A stretch of 64,000 bases of DNA from Trichostrongylus colubriformis. Its lineage: Eukaryota; Nematoda; Chromadorea; Rhabditida; Trichostrongylidae. Position 1 is the stretch's first letter. Each line of letters begins with the position of its first letter. Below the pieces are notes generated by a model. That model saw nothing but the letters and a program-made list of their open reading frames with translations, ran no database searches and had not been told where the DNA came from. Made by a program: the position numbers and the translations under genes. Positions 44,840 through 56,985 of this stretch are shown piece by piece. Location of the stretch: NCBI GenBank assembly GCA_963978905.1, contig OZ022257.1, positions 20,169,664 through 20,233,663 on the forward strand, given 5' to 3'.

Positions 44840-47640
44840 GATAAGCACTAGAATCCAAACGTCTAGTAAGCAGATAAGAAGCAATGGGTAGTTCACAAGG
44901 AATTCGTGAGAGGAAAGGAGTAAATATTTTTTTGCTTTAGATAATATTCCTTCGTACGCCAGCCATCAAGAAGAAGCATTTTGAATAGACAAGTTGGTCT
45001 CGCACAGGACTCAGACCTTAAAAGTAGAAGTGAGGATGCAATCCCCTTTTGTCGATCTGCTTTCATGACAGTGTTACAGTTGTGTAAATAAAAAGTTTAC
45101 ATCAGCGAGAAGGTATCTAGTTCTGTAACAAATGAAATGCCCACGAGCCGACGTTGTCTGCAACCGTCACGAAACACTAGAAACGATATTACTTTCACTT
45201 TTCCGTTGTTTTGATATCAGCACCATGACGGCATATGGCCTGCTGCTTGATCCTAGTAGAGTTAAAGGATGAGTGACAGACTCATAATGTATTAAAAGCA
45301 CAGTTCACGATGTTTTTTAGCCTAGTCGCTCTTCATGAACACCCCGTGGGTGCCGAAGGACACAAAAGTGAGGATAAATCGGAGTATTCTTCAAAGCTCT
45401 GAAAATAATGTGTTGTTGACCTTTGGCTCTGACGATATTGCAGCCTGAAACCAGGTACCGAGACAATTTTTCACGCGATAGATCATCCGATGAGGTTGCT
45501 GTTACTATGGGAATTTCTCCTAGCGTATCGCAGTCGATATCTTGCCTCTCATACACGTAGAAACTACCGCTACCTTGCTGACTGTTTCACAGATGGGTGT
45601 AGGCCATCTGGAAAGGTGGTCGCCATCTCACTGGGTTTGTTACGCTTAGCCCTCACCAGCGCGACGATTCATCGTTATGGGAGGGTCTATCTACTCGCGG
45701 ATGGAACCAACATACTCATAGTATCGCGAAATATGCTTTTATGTTGATCCATCGCTACCATAGTGTAATCATTGATGCGTGCAAGCACGACATCATCGCT
45801 GCACTACATCCATAAGCTACCCCTATGCCATCTACTGCTCATACCCAAAATCAATAGAGACACACAAGGGTACCATCACATCTGGGATGGAGTAGGAGAC
45901 GAATGCATGACGCATCCACAGGAAGAGAGCGATTAAATCCATAGCTAAGCTAGTACTTCATCTAATACCAGAATTGGAACGTCTCGTAGGGGAAAGCACC
46001 TTTCAACAAAAACCAAAAAGTACAATGCGGAGCCGGAGTTGAACCCGTGGCGGATCTCCAGAGCGAGAGCTATGAGTATTCAGTACCCATCTGCAAGCTG
46101 TGTTCTATCTGATAGCCACGCAAGAACACCTTGTAAACCCAAAAACCCTTCCAATCATACCCATTTACTGTATTGCCACTACAAAACGTTTACAATGCAT
46201 GGGGCTGCTTCTGAAGAGATTTCAAACCACACGTGATATTGTCATGCTGTTAATGCGAAAAAATTTTCTCGACATTTCCTCGGCTTGATATCTCAAGATC
46301 TAAGCAACATACAAAGGAGTTTAAAGGAGCGTTATAAATAGCGAAGTCTTCAGTTTCATAAAAGCTCATTTGGTTGCGAGACATTTAGCACGAAAAAGCT
46401 GTAACTGTTTGAAATCAAAAAACCGGTCTCCTCAAGTAATACTCGACTCGCGTCCCTCCCGGACGTCTGAATAAAAAGTTCATTAGAAAGAGGAAACCTG
46501 GAGCTTGCCAAAGAGCTTTTGCCACCCTAACGATGTACTGAAGGAAGTTATGATCGTTCAAACAAGGTCAGCTTTTGCAAACTTAAGGTATTGTGTCGGT
46601 TAACTCGCTCCAAGGAGCGGCGCAAGGCAACCGCTGGCTTGCGCCCCTTCATCATCTCTAACTGCCATTTTCATGATTTTTTCATTGTTTTCTATTTGTT
46701 CTTCTTAGTGTTGTTACTCGCTTCTTTGTTCGCGTTGTATTTCATATGCATACTTCTAATTTTTTCCCAGGTGATCGAAGCAAAACTTTGGGCACAGACT
46801 TTATGCAAGCAGGTTTGTGGTTTTTTTTCGGGTGTGTTCCTTTGTTCTTTGTTCTTTTGTACTTTCCTGTTGAAAATTGGGTGCTATTGTACTTTCCTGT
46901 TGAATAATGGTGGTAGTTTGGGGGGGGGGGGGGGGGGAGACCGCAGTAGTGTGCTCTACGTCTCCAACGCGGGGGTAGACCGCAGAGAAGTCATAGCACT
47001 AGCCGAATCGGGTTCGAATTCTGCACAAAAACGATTCTGATGAAGCCAATTCGGGCTTTTTTTTTGGGCGTTTTTTCGGTGGAGGAGAGAATCCCTTCCC
47101 CTAGGCTTGGGGAAATACTTGTAAGTATTGTTTAGCCCAATTGAAGCGAATTTTTTGTAACATACTAATGGAAGAATAATTCAATCGTATTCTCCGTTAC
47201 TTGCAAGCAGGAATCCGGGTCAACTTATGCTTTTGTCGAGTGCTCCTCCGCCCCTTCCAACTATCTTAGCACCGAATATTGTTTTGCTTTCTTACTCGCC
47301 TTGTGTTTGAGTGTATGGATGTTCTTTTTTTCAGGTGATTGAAGCAGAACTGAGGAAGATCTTCTAAAATACGCTGTTGTTACTGAAAGTTCCATTGACA
47401 TGTTCCCGTTGGGAAGGCACTGCTCCTTTATAGTATGGGTTTTATATCGTTTTTGCTTCTTGAAGAAAGATCAATAAAGGTTTTGTAAGATCTGATTGCA
47501 TAGGACAACCAATACAATTACGTGGCACCAATGTACTTAGCAATATTATACAATCCAACAGTAGCAACTGACATTGTTAGTGGTTAGGGAGGGGAGGGGG
47601 TCGTACATAGGCCCTGTAGAGGGGGGTGTCGTATTTAGGT
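44840..47640. other. Unassigned sequence
   Basis: No recognised gene. Two similar splice-acceptor-plus-exon segments occur: at 46760-46815 (CCCAG|GTGATCGAAGCA) and at 47325-47367 (TTTCAG|GTGATTGAAGCAG), each after a similar T-rich tract. At 46020-46075 the minus strand has GGTTCAACTCC, a tRNA B-box-like word. A 17-G run at 46921-46937. Confidence 0.35.
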
Positions 47641-47770
47641 AGTCATTTTCCTCGACATCTAGGAGTGCCTTGGCTCCAGGGTCAACGCGAAAGGCCACAC
47701 AATGTATCGACATTTGCCTTCTAACGCTCCTTGTTGAAACTTATCAACCGTTATCAGCTTGCCTCACGCA
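47641..47770 (-). repeat. Dispersed satellite monomer
   Basis: Inverse-orientation unit related to the terminal array: GACATCTAGGAGTGCC, CAACGCGAAAGGC, TCGACATTTGCCTTC, CGCTCCTTGTTG and TTATCAACCGTTATCAGC in order. It abuts a partial foldback element. Confidence 0.65.
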
Positions 47771-47782
47771 ATTCCACATTAA

Positions 47783-47930
47783 AGGAATCGTGCACAAAAA
47801 ATGAGTTTTTCTCTCACCCATATCTTTGCGTTGCATTTCCTTAATAAGCGCCGTATGCAAAGATTCACATGAAAAAGTTATAATCCGGCTAAGATACAGT
47901 TCCTCAATGTAGCGAACGGGGGTTCTGTGC
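47783..47930. mobile_element. Foldback element family R1, single arm
   Basis: One arm only, starting AGGAATCGTGCACAAAAAATG after TTAA (47779-47782) and running through the CCCATATCTTTGCG and CGTATGCAAAGATTCAC words. The opposite arm is missing, so this is a truncated copy. Confidence 0.6.
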
Positions 47931-47939
47931 TCCACCGGA

Positions 47940-48630
47940 ATCTACACTTCCAGTACCTAAGCATTTTTGCGAAATCTCGGGATTTTTTCTCCCAAATCTG
48001 AGTTTTCTTCCGAATGTGTTAGTTTGATTACATCTCTCTATTATATGTATAAGCATTCTAGCGAACTATGTAATCTTCTGCAAATACGCTGTTGCAACAG
48101 TATCACTATCTTATACAGTTATACTAGTTCATATATTAACAGCTTTGCTGGTCCACAATACCGCTTGATTCACATGATGGGATGGTCAGAAATAGACTTT
48201 CTTTGCTGAAAGCGATTTGAAATGGGCCTGTTTTGCATTCCATCAGGTGATACACGCAATACTGGGCGCTGGTTTCAGCTCTGACGGGACCGCCACTTTT
48301 CTCCATATTCGAACAAAATCAGTGATTATCCTTGCACATAACCATTGCTGAGCCCAACATTCTCATGCAACTATGAGCGAACCACATTATTAAGGGATAT
48401 ACTCATCTCTAAGGAAAGGCGTACATATATGCGCCTAATTCAGTACGCTCGCAGCCATTCTGCGGTGTGCTCATGTCACACCGGAGATGTCAGCGGTGTA
48501 CCATGGTGCATGGATACGAAGTGTTAGTGGAATAATACGGTTAGGGTAGAACGGGTAACGTTGTGGGGAAAGCGACTGAATGGTAACTTCTCACATCCAA
48601 TTCCAAATAAGACACAGTATGCTCTTCAGT
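47940..48630. other. Unassigned sequence
   Basis: Open frames at 47967-48209 and 48345-48527 have no features I recognise. Nothing else seen. Confidence 0.4.
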
Positions 48631-48639
48631 TCCGCAGAC

Positions 48640-49800
48640 AAGGCCCAGAAGGCGGACAATGGACTGCATCATAAATTTATTAGGTTTTCCGGAAAGTTCT
48701 TAGTGTTTTGTATTACTTTTTGTACATTCATTGACAGACGATATTTTCTTAAACTACAAATTGGGTCTCTGCAGTCGGGACAGCTCGACAAATTGACCAG
48801 GTGTGGAGGGCCAATAGTGTTTGAGAAATCACCGTGTAACAATGGCCCAACAAATTCCGTTCTGGAGATTTCAGCCTTGGAGATTAACTTCGTAACGGTC
48901 GACCTGAATCAATACCTGACGAGGATCTGTAGGCGTGTGTGGAGGCTAACCCATCCAAACAGTTCGCGAGATTGCAGAAAAGCTAGGCGTTGGAAAATCC
49001 ACTGTTGCGGATGGTCTGAAATGCAATGGGAGGATGAGAAAACTCGACAAGTAGGTAATTCACGATTTGAGTAACCGTCAGAAATCAGTATGTCCCGAGG
49101 TTTCTTCTTCACTGCTTTTGCGCACCAGCAACGACCCGTTTTTGGACCGAATTGTCACCTGTGATAAAAGTGGACTATAGTAACACAGCAACAGGAGACA
49201 TTCCGCACGTGGCTGGATGCCGACGAACCATGAGGGAATTTTCAAAGCCGAATCCTCTTGAAAAAAGACTGGTCACAGTGTGCTGGTCATGGGCTGATGT
49301 GATCCACTATAACTTTTAGTAACCAGGCCAAACCATCACAGCTAAGTCCTACTGTGATGAAATCGAGGAAATGTACCGAAAATTGCGTCAACTGCAGTCT
49401 GCGCTTGTCAACAGAAAGGGACCGATTCTTTCGCATGACAACGCCCGCCCACACGTTTCACAAATCACTATCCATAAATTGAAGGAATTGAGGGTTGAAG
49501 CTCTTCTTACTCACCATATTCTCCAGGCCTTTCACCAACCGACTGTCACCTTTTCAAACATTGACACCACTTCTTGCTGGTGAGTACGTTATCAGTCAGG
49601 GCCAGGCAAAAGCCTTCGTGCATTTCGAAGATTCTCGACCACCCAGTTTTTCTTTGATAGGTTTTGTTGATACATAGGCGTCACATTGGACAACGCCCGC
49701 CCACACGTTTCACAGATCACTATCAATAAATTGAATGTTGATATAGGCGTCACATTGCCAAAAGTGTGCTGCTTCGAATGGGGCTTATTTCAGTTAAATT
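48640..49800 (+). pseudogene. Degenerate mariner transposase
   Basis: Plus-strand relic. Readable pieces in several frames are an N-terminal helix-turn-helix end (NGRPESIPDEDLRRRVEANP, about 48860-48955), LGVGKSTVADGL just after, a DPFLDRIVTCDK part with the first catalytic Asp (about 49140), TVCWSWADVIHYNF (about 49290), and GPILSHDNARPHVSQI with the second Asp (about 49420-49470). The third Asp region is not readable. Part of the sequence (ACAACGCCCGCCCACACG and the following 30 bp) is duplicated at 49690. Ends and target duplication were not found. Confidence 0.7.
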
Positions 49801-49883
49801 CGATGAGTAGTAAGAATGGTATGATCGTTTAGAGTGAAACACTCAAAACGCCAAGAACTTTCCGGAAAAAGCTTTTACGATTA

Positions 49884-50208
49884 ATGTCCTTTCGTTTGTT
49901 TCTTTATCTGATGTTGGTGACCGGGGTATTTCGACTTGTTGAGGCTGGCTTTCGCGGTTTCATAGAAAATATCCACGGCCTAAGATTATTGGGGTTGGAG
50001 ACGACGTCCCATGTCGTCTGGCATGAGTGGAGAGGGGTTCGAAATAAAGTTGCTTTCACTTTCAACTCTCATAGCGGAGGCAACAATTTTATTCTAGCAC
50101 TATCTCTCGCTGTCAATGGAGACTCTACTGAAACACTGTCAGTGTTCCACTGCGAGGGCTCTTCAAGCAGCCATCTTGACCAGATACAGAAATTGAAAAA
50201 ATACGAAA
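49884..50208 (+). CDS. Possible first exon of a secreted protein
   Basis: Begins ATG and encodes a 20-residue hydrophobic leader (MSFRLFLYLMLVTGVFRLV, then EA|G) that looks like a signal peptide with cleavage after Ala22. The following 86 residues have a single Cys and no known motif. The frame is open to 50264, but GAAA|GTAAGC at 50208 is a strong donor in phase 1, so the exon may end there. No downstream exon was identified. It could be a genuine small secreted-protein gene or a relic. Confidence 0.35.
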
Positions 50209-50264
50209 GTAAGCGCACACTCGCAGACTTATCGAGAAAAGTTATTGTAAGAATGGCAGTGTAA

Positions 50265-52650
50265 CGAAAATGAGCCTGTGTATTAGGACATTAGAGGTAG
50301 ATAAGACTTCATTTCATCGCTCAGAAGTAGGGATCCTCAACAGTGCGTGGAAAGGGAGCAAGAGGTCCCTCGCAGGTCATAGTACAAAGTACGAAGTACC
50401 CCGAAAACTTCGTTCCATCCTATCGCTCGGGAAAATCAAATGGATCTCTGCGCGTTCTTTTTAGTTCTCCTAGTTCTAGTTTCTCTGCAGTAAGCTATAA
50501 TCCGTTCAAGTTGCTTCGTAAAAAGATCTGCTGTATATCTCTTGATTCTGAAACCGTACATCCTTGTCGCTTAATCGCCGATCAATAACATCACTAGCTC
50601 CTTAAAAGTTGAGTGCTTTTAGTTGACGGATCCTACTATATAACCGGCTAAGTGTATATGTTTGTGTCTATGGACCATTTGGATGGTTTCGCTCCTTTGC
50701 ACATTTGCACAGTTCTGCGAAACAAGAGGATTACTGATTCCATACCTACAATATAGAGTTTTTCAAACATCTATAATCGCCTTTTTTCAGATGTTAAGCC
50801 GAGGCACGAGCTCACTATACTCCTTATGTCGGTCTGTCTCTATTCCTATAAGGTATGTCTATAATATCGTTGACTATCAAAATTCTGTTCTCTGAAAGCC
50901 TTTGCAATAGAGCACAAGCTGCTTCTTCTGAAGACTAGGAATGTAGTGTCCCCTTGACAGTGTGGTGGGACGAGAGCTACATCTTCATGTTCCCATTTAT
51001 ATTGCTGTTCAGATACTATGTAGTTAGGAGTCCTCAAACCGCCCTTATACATAGGAGCACAATGGCCAAAGTCGCTGTATTCAGTAATTCAGCTGTTCAG
51101 AAAGGGCGTATACAATTACCGTGAAAAAAATTAGGGATACCAGCCAGTGTAGGGTATGTCTCGATGTTCAAGGCCCCGTGGCTCGAGAAAGCTATGTGTG
51201 TGTCGCTCCCTGCCTCTGTGTCATTGCTCTCCTTAACATGATGGGCTCCAAGGCCACGTTCATACTTTGCGCTGATGGGGTGTGGCTGCGTTCACGGACA
51301 GTGAGGCAGAGTGCCAGAGGCTAAGAGATTACTCAGCAACGGGACAGTGTGGCACAGACGGAGACGCAGACACGCAGCCACGCCCTCCCGTCGGCACCGT
51401 AAAGCATTAACGCGGCCTGATCTATACGTCCGTGAGACGACGCGCGAGTAAGAGGTTGTCCAGAGTTCGTGATTGAGGCAATCGCGCGATTCTCACGACC
51501 CGTGCCACTCACGCGATTCACCGTACCATTCGCCCTATCAACGCATATCCGATCCCTTCCTCCTGAGTCGCGCGAATCACTTGATCGGCTGTATCTCTTC
51601 CCTCCAAAGATAGGGTGCTAATGTAGATGGAGAGCCACTCGCGTGTGATCGCCGTCCGGCGCGGATTTGGCCTGGGACTTTTGCCTGTGCCATGGCTGAA
51701 GGGGAACTTTTCCCCTAAATCAGTTCTTAGGTAAAAATATAGCCTAAGTATGTGTTTTATAGTCAAATTTACAGCCGAAACACTATAAAACGAAGATGAA
51801 ACTTCTTCGAAAATTCCGCTCGGCAAGAAGCAACTATGAGATCCTATAGTATTTCTTTTAACGCCTCCGAATTGTTATTTCAGATCTGGACTGTGTAAGC
51901 AGATGACAAAATTCCTTCAGAATCTTTGTTTGGCAACGAGCAGTACGAAAAAATCTAAAAAAAATAACACGCAACTAGGATTTCATTTCAAACTCTTTTG
52001 AATTCCTTAGAAAGGCCTAACAGACCTTTTAAACACCACATTTCATCATAGTTCTTATCAAAATGTAGTAATTATCTTGATCCCCTTCCACAAACCTTCC
52101 CTTATTCAGCTCACAAAACTCGTTGGCAATAGCCGAAGAAGCCGAATGTTGTGCGGTTCGCATACTCTCGGGGATGGACGCGTTTCATTTCACGTTAGGA
52201 CTACTGTAACACGGTTTCGACGGGCTGAATTTCCGTTTCAGTGTGAACGTGCCGAACCATTCCACCGCCATTTTCAGTTTTAGCCATGTGCACTTCTTTC
52301 ACAATCTCTTCTGAGTTTCCATCGCTGCACTTATTACTCCTGTTTTCGTATTGAACGGTTCATTTACGCTTTCATTTTTTTCTTTTCTCAATGGTCCTTT
52401 TTCTTCCATAAATGGCCCGAACTACCTCTACCACTGCCTTTAGGGCTAGCCAAAGTCCTTGATTGTCCAACACCGGTGTTCAGTTTGAAAGTATCTTTTT
52501 GCCATCAAGAGCCTAATGTTGTGGCCTTAAATTGCGTGTGCATCTTGCAAGAACCGCTTTTGGAGGATTAGTGCTTGATAGTGGTCGGACAAGTCCTTCG
52601 CTTTCGCCCATCTCTCTTGTCGGCTTTACGAGGTTTTTTTGTTATTTCAG
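50265..52650. other. Unassigned sequence upstream of the isomerase gene
   Basis: Contains a diverged hairpin-MITE relative at 51250-51418 (AAGGCCACGTTCATACTTTGCG against its inverse AACGCGGCCT end). Otherwise open frames lack recognisable features. The first exon and promoter of the gene at 52651 must lie in or before this stretch; the 52530-52650 region is open in the same frame but has no in-frame ATG before a TAA at 52514. Confidence 0.4.
51250..51418. mobile_element. Diverged inverted-repeat element related to the hairpin MITE
   Basis: Ends AGGCCACGTTCATACTTTGCG and AGGCCGCGTTAATGCTTTACGG (inverse) with a shared GTGGCTGCGT word in both arms. Length 169 bp. The outer 20 bases resemble the 42-bp-arm hairpin MITEs at 18545 and 56892, but the inner sequence is different. 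No duplication of the flanks is evident. Confidence 0.55.
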
Positions 52651-55111
52651 AACATTTGCCTCTAACCAAGAATTGTTCGAGAAAGCCCAGGCCGACTTGA
52701 AGACTTTGACGGAAGAGCCAGATGTGGACGTCAAACTGCAAATGTATGCTTTATTTAAGCAGGTATGCTTTCTGCTAGCCTTAAATTTCTGCTTTTCTAT
52801 TGGCACGGCTTTAGGCTACTATTGGAGACATCCAAGGAAGTCGTCCTGGAATGATGGACTTTGCCGGTAGAGCAAAATTTGATGCTTGGACAAAGGTTAA
52901 AGGAATAAGCAAGGTGAGTTGATTTGGTCACATAAAGTCGGGGGGAGGAGACGCAAAGTTTTCGCCGACGTCAGAGCTTTTTTCCCTCCTTAGGTTTAGG
53001 CTAGAATAGATGAGACCTATGCTTTGACAGATGCTTTTTCATGTGGGGGAAGGAGATATCACTTTCAGCCTGAGGAGGGAAAGGAGCTTCGACGTCGAGG
53101 AAAAATTGCCTCCTTTCTTTCCCCCGACTTCATTTGATCCGTTAAGTTTATCTGGTCTTACATGCCTGGTCTACCAGGACCTGTTTAGGAAGAAGCGCAG
53201 GCAAGGTATGCTAAGATGGTTGATGCTCTGATGGGTGAGCGGTCATCTCCACCTCCCGCTGGATCCGCTCCGATGGGCTTGAAATCTGTCGAAGGACTAG
53301 ATGTATGTTTAGTTTCCATTCACTTCAGCTGTTTCGTTTTGTTACTTGGAGTGGAACACCTTTATCATTTCTTGTTTCAAACATCAAAGTAATTTTTAGC
53401 AGCAGCGTACAGCTTCCGAGTGAGATGTCCTTTTTTGCTGGTTTCCGAGTTTTTCACTTGTGGGGGGTTCTTCATCTTTCAGTCAGGCAACAGCAGTCAG
53501 CTTCTGCCAGTCTTTGTCCGTGCTGTTGGGAACGTTCAGTAGAAATAATCTGTTGTTCCTAGGCACCTAGTTGTAAGCGACTTGTGAAGTTTGTGAAGTT
53601 GGAGTTGAACTCCTCATCTGAGTTAGTTCAAAAATTTACGAATGGTTTCGAGAATTGCCGAGTTCAACAAAAGTAGAATCCGCTCTTGCTTGCTTGCTTG
53701 CACTGCAGTGAGCGCGTGGTTTTCTCATTTTCAGATGTAGCTGCAATAATTTTTCCAAAGAATCCATGTCTCTAAGGCATCCGCAAGAAACCTATTTTGA
53801 ACAAATGAGCTGTTTTTGGTCGTGTACTAGTGCTTATTCCAGATTTCTGTGCAAGGAAAAGCCTTCCAAATAAAATTGAATCGCCCAAAGAAATTCAACG
53901 CATTAACGTTGGACATGTACAAGGGTATTATAGCAGCACTGGAAACGTCTGATAAGGATAAATCTACCTCCGTCACCGTTATTACAGGTGAGTTCTAGCT
54001 CCTCCGTAGTAGAATGTAGCTTGTCTCAATTAAAAATGTTGTTTTACAGGTACCGGAGATTTCTTCTGTTCTGGAAATGATCTCAGTAACTTCGCAAAGG
54101 CAGCTTCCGCCAGTAAAGCTGAGGTCAAGGAAATGGCTGAAACTGCTGCTGAAGTGCTGAAGGAATACATCCAGGTATTTCATTCTATCAGTGGAGTGCA
54201 AAATCAAACAGCAATCAGACTCGTCATTGCGTGCATTTTTGGCTTCCAATCAGTCCAGATCCAATAAAGTCTTTTTGTCATTGAATGAGTTTCTTTCAGT
54301 TGTGTAATTGCATTAGTAGTCCCTTGCTTTAGGCTTATATTGACCACGGAAAGCCACTAATTTGCCTCATCAACGGCCCTGCTGTGGGCATCGCCGTAAC
54401 TGTTCTGCCACTATTCGACTACGTTATTGCTACTGACAAGGTATTTGTGCTTATATGACATGTGATGGTGGTAGTGATGTCAGGTGTGTCTTACAGAGTA
54501 TCCACTTTCTTAACCTAGAGCACGTTCCACACTCCATTTTCCACACTTGGACAATCGCCAGAAGGTGCCTCTTCCTATACCTTCCCAATTCTTATGGGAC
54601 AGCTTCGTGCTTCAGAGGTATACAGCTTACTCAGAAGTCTGTAGGGTTGCTAGTTGGTGAAAATCATATGTTTAGTTTCTGATTCTGAACAAAAAGTTCT
54701 CAGCTTACCAAGCGCTTGAGGCGGGACTCGTCAACGAGGTAAGGGTTCAAGTTTTTCAGCTTTTGCGGGGTTTCATCTCGGCTGTTTTTGTTCGTTTACA
54801 ATTCACTCCTTGAAGGTTGTTCCGCATGAAGAGTTTGGAGAAAGGGCTTCTGCTGTGGTGAAACAGCACTCATCTCTCCCTCCGGAGAGCTTACGAGTTA
54901 ACAAGATGCTCCTGCGATCGTTCCATAAAGAAATGCTAACAAAAGTTAACGAGGTGCGTTTAATGGCCAATGCCAAGTTCACCAAGTTTCTGTCAGAGTG
55001 GCCGACACCTATGAGTCTTTGTAGATTGAATGCAAAACTATATGTGAGCGTTGGCAGTCGAAAGAATGTGCAGCTGCTATAGCTGCGTTCCTCAGCCGTT
55101 CCCAGAAGTAA
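52651..55111 (+). CDS. ech-4: ACBP-domain enoyl-CoA delta isomerase (ECH-4-like)
   Basis: Shifts the double bond of 3-enoyl-CoA to 2-enoyl-CoA so that unsaturated fatty acids can pass through beta-oxidation in mitochondria or peroxisomes; the N-terminal ACBP domain binds acyl-CoA. Exons seen: 52651-52762, 52815-52913, 53189-53302, 53843-53987, 54050-54174, 54333-54440, 54519-54617, 54676-54738, 54816-54953, 55025-55111 (TAA at 55109). All junctions are GT-AG and phases agree. ACBP signature [16 protein letters not shown] is in exon 2; the crotonase fold starts with [12 protein letters not shown], then an oxyanion-hole segment [17 protein letters not shown], and the catalytic Glu in SPEGASS. 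C terminus is RSQK, not a peroxisomal SKL-type signal. The first coding exon (phase 2 end) and start codon were not identified; the domain order matches the Caenorhabditis protein and vertebrate ECI2. No disruptions seen, so probably functional. Confidence 0.93.
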
Positions 55112-55630
55112 ATAGATTCAAATCTTGATCTGTAATGTGTCATTGTAATGATTCTTTGGGTCGCCTTGTTTGTTTGTTATGAAGGAATAACTAATGAAGG
55201 AATATTGAATTCAAACTGAAAAGTGTTCATGTTTACCGGAACTGCTTCGTTCACTGATTGCGCATCGGCATCTCAGACAGTTTTTTCTCGCTATAGCCGT
55301 TCTGCTTTTTGCATTGCTATATTTTTGCCTTTTCCTACAGCACCGAAGCGCGGATGCAGCATCAAATTCGAAAATTGCTAAGTACCACACACGAATGTTG
55401 AGTGGATCATTCTTTCGAACAAGGCATATTTCGTGCGTAAAATGCTCGCAGTTTCAATCTACACCGCTATTAGTTTGCCAATGTGACAGGCTAATTTCTA
55501 TTATATCCTTCCTGTTTCATCTCTGGGCTTAACAAGTTTTTAGTTTCAATACAGGATTTTGTGGTTTGTGTTCTGTTGCATTAGTGAAAGCTTACGAGGA
55601 AAGGATCCCAGGTCGACGTTTATATCGGCA
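55112..55630. other. 3' flank of the isomerase gene
   Basis: No canonical AATAAA lies close after the stop codon; AATGAA-like and AATAAC words occur at 55185-55200. No further coding sequence recognised. Confidence 0.4.
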
Positions 55631-55632
55631 TA

Positions 55633-56097
55633 GTGACATACATCACTCGTAAGCTTCACAGTGTTGATGTCGGCTTGCGTACAAAACCTGTCAGACGATT
55701 CTATGGTGGAATTATGAAGAGCTCCTCAGTGAGCAATACTACTGAAAATAGTTTAATATTGTGTTGTTCCGGAGTGTCGTGCTCATCTGAATTCTCAACA
55801 ACAATTGGGACTCCAGAATATCTACTCCAAAAACTTGAAACCCCTTAGAAGACCGCTCTACAAACGCATTGACGAACACCGCAGAACATTAGTAAATCCA
55901 TCCTCTTGTCCCAGCTTCTCTGAACATCATACAAAATACATGACCATGAAGCGCCCTCCCTCCCACAATTGTTACTAAAGTACTACACCGCTAAATAGAG
56001 AATCCTGTAGAAAGGAAAATACTGAAGGCCCTGGAAATAAAGCGGTTATCACCAGAAATAAACAGTAAAGACGAACTACGTGACATTCTACACATCT
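55633..56097 (+). pseudogene. Second Penelope-like GIY-YIG endonuclease remnant
   Basis: Plus-strand pieces in shifted frames: a linker ITRKLHSVDVGLRTKPVRRF (55640-55705), then RPLYKRIDEHRRTLVNP (about 55852-55905) from the Arg-His part of the GIY-YIG fold, a FSEHHTKYM piece, and a C-terminal piece VERKILKALEIKRLSPEIN (56007-56060) holding the catalytic Glu and Asn region. The GIY and YIG strands are not readable. It differs from the fragment at 42833, so it is another family. No inverted arms were seen here. Confidence 0.6.
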
Positions 56098-56152
56098 TAC
56101 CTGATCACAATAACGATTCTTGGTTACTGCAGCATGATCTTTCTCTAATTGA

Positions 56153-56541
56153 AGGAATCGTCAACGGAGAAATAAGTTTCTTCCCCTTAAATTCATGTTG
56201 TATTTGCCTAATAAGAGCCGCACGCAGTTTCACGCGAAAATGTGAGAATTCGGGTAAGATACAGCTCCCCAAATTTTTGGCCGGGTGTAAGAGCCCCATC
56301 CCGCCGTCCCGCGGTTGGGAAATGAGAGTGGGACTGTATACGTAACTTTCTGTTCCTACAATGCGTCTCCGACCGCGGCGGACGACGGGGTGGGCATTTG
56401 CTCAGAGGTCCCACCCACTCGGCCAAGATTTAGTAGTGCTGTACCTTAGCTCGCGTGAAACTTTGCATGCGGCACACATATGGCAATTTCAGCATAAATA
56501 TATGGGTAACATGAAAACTCATTTTTCCGTGGAACATTCCT
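56153..56541. mobile_element. Foldback element family R1, copy 3
   Basis: 389 bp with ends AGGAATCGTCAACGG and its diverged inverse AGGAATGTTCCACGG, flanked by TTGA at 56149-56152 and 56542-56545. Arms of about 190 bp share words with copies at 16787 and 26945. The 4-bp flanking duplication differs in sequence from the TTAA of copy 1. Confidence 0.75.
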
Positions 56542-56891
56542 TTGAGGGTGCGACCGGGTGAGTTGATCAGTTTCTGCTCCACACGTTTTTGGCAGTGGGT
56601 CATGCCAAAAATGTTCGAGACAGGGGTTGTCAGCTATTGATATACACCCATGTCCAAATGAGCAGAGCTCCACTGTTTCAGGCCCGAAGAATGTGTTAAG
56701 TGCCAAAATATTGTAAGTGCCGATGGATACCGATTGATCTGTGTAACGAGACTCCCTTTTCTATCCTGTAGCCTGCACTGCTTTTTTTGAATTATAAAGC
56801 CTTACACAATGCGAATTCTGAATTCTTCAAACTGAAATGAATTTGAAGGCCATAAAGAACGCCATTCACTTCGATAGCTATATCGATCTAA

Positions 56892-56982
56892 GGCCGCTTC
56901 CATACTTTGCGCACCGACGCCGTCACGCGCGTGACGCAGGCACGCGCGTGACGGCGTCGGTGCGCAAAGTATGGAAGCGGCC
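56892..56982. mobile_element. Hairpin MITE, perfect 42-bp arms, copy 2
   Basis: 91 bp flanked by TAA (56889-56891 and 56983-56985). Arms are the same 42 bp as in 18545-18652 and are perfect inverse copies; the loop here is 7 bp, ACGCAGG, the reverse complement of the CCTGCGT unit in copy 1. Confidence 0.85.
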
Positions 56983-56985
56983 TAA

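Noticed and set aside
46015..46080. Minus-strand GGTTCAACTCC with an A-box-like word, possible SINE head
   Set aside because: Spacing between the boxes is too short and no cloverleaf forms.
53031..53562. Open frames inside introns of the isomerase gene
   Set aside because: They overlap or flank confirmed exons in other frames and read through splice sites.
54810..55082. 90-codon frame reading past the 54953 donor
   Set aside because: The last intron (54954-55024) and the terminal exon restore the expected isomerase C terminus, so the read-through is intron translation.
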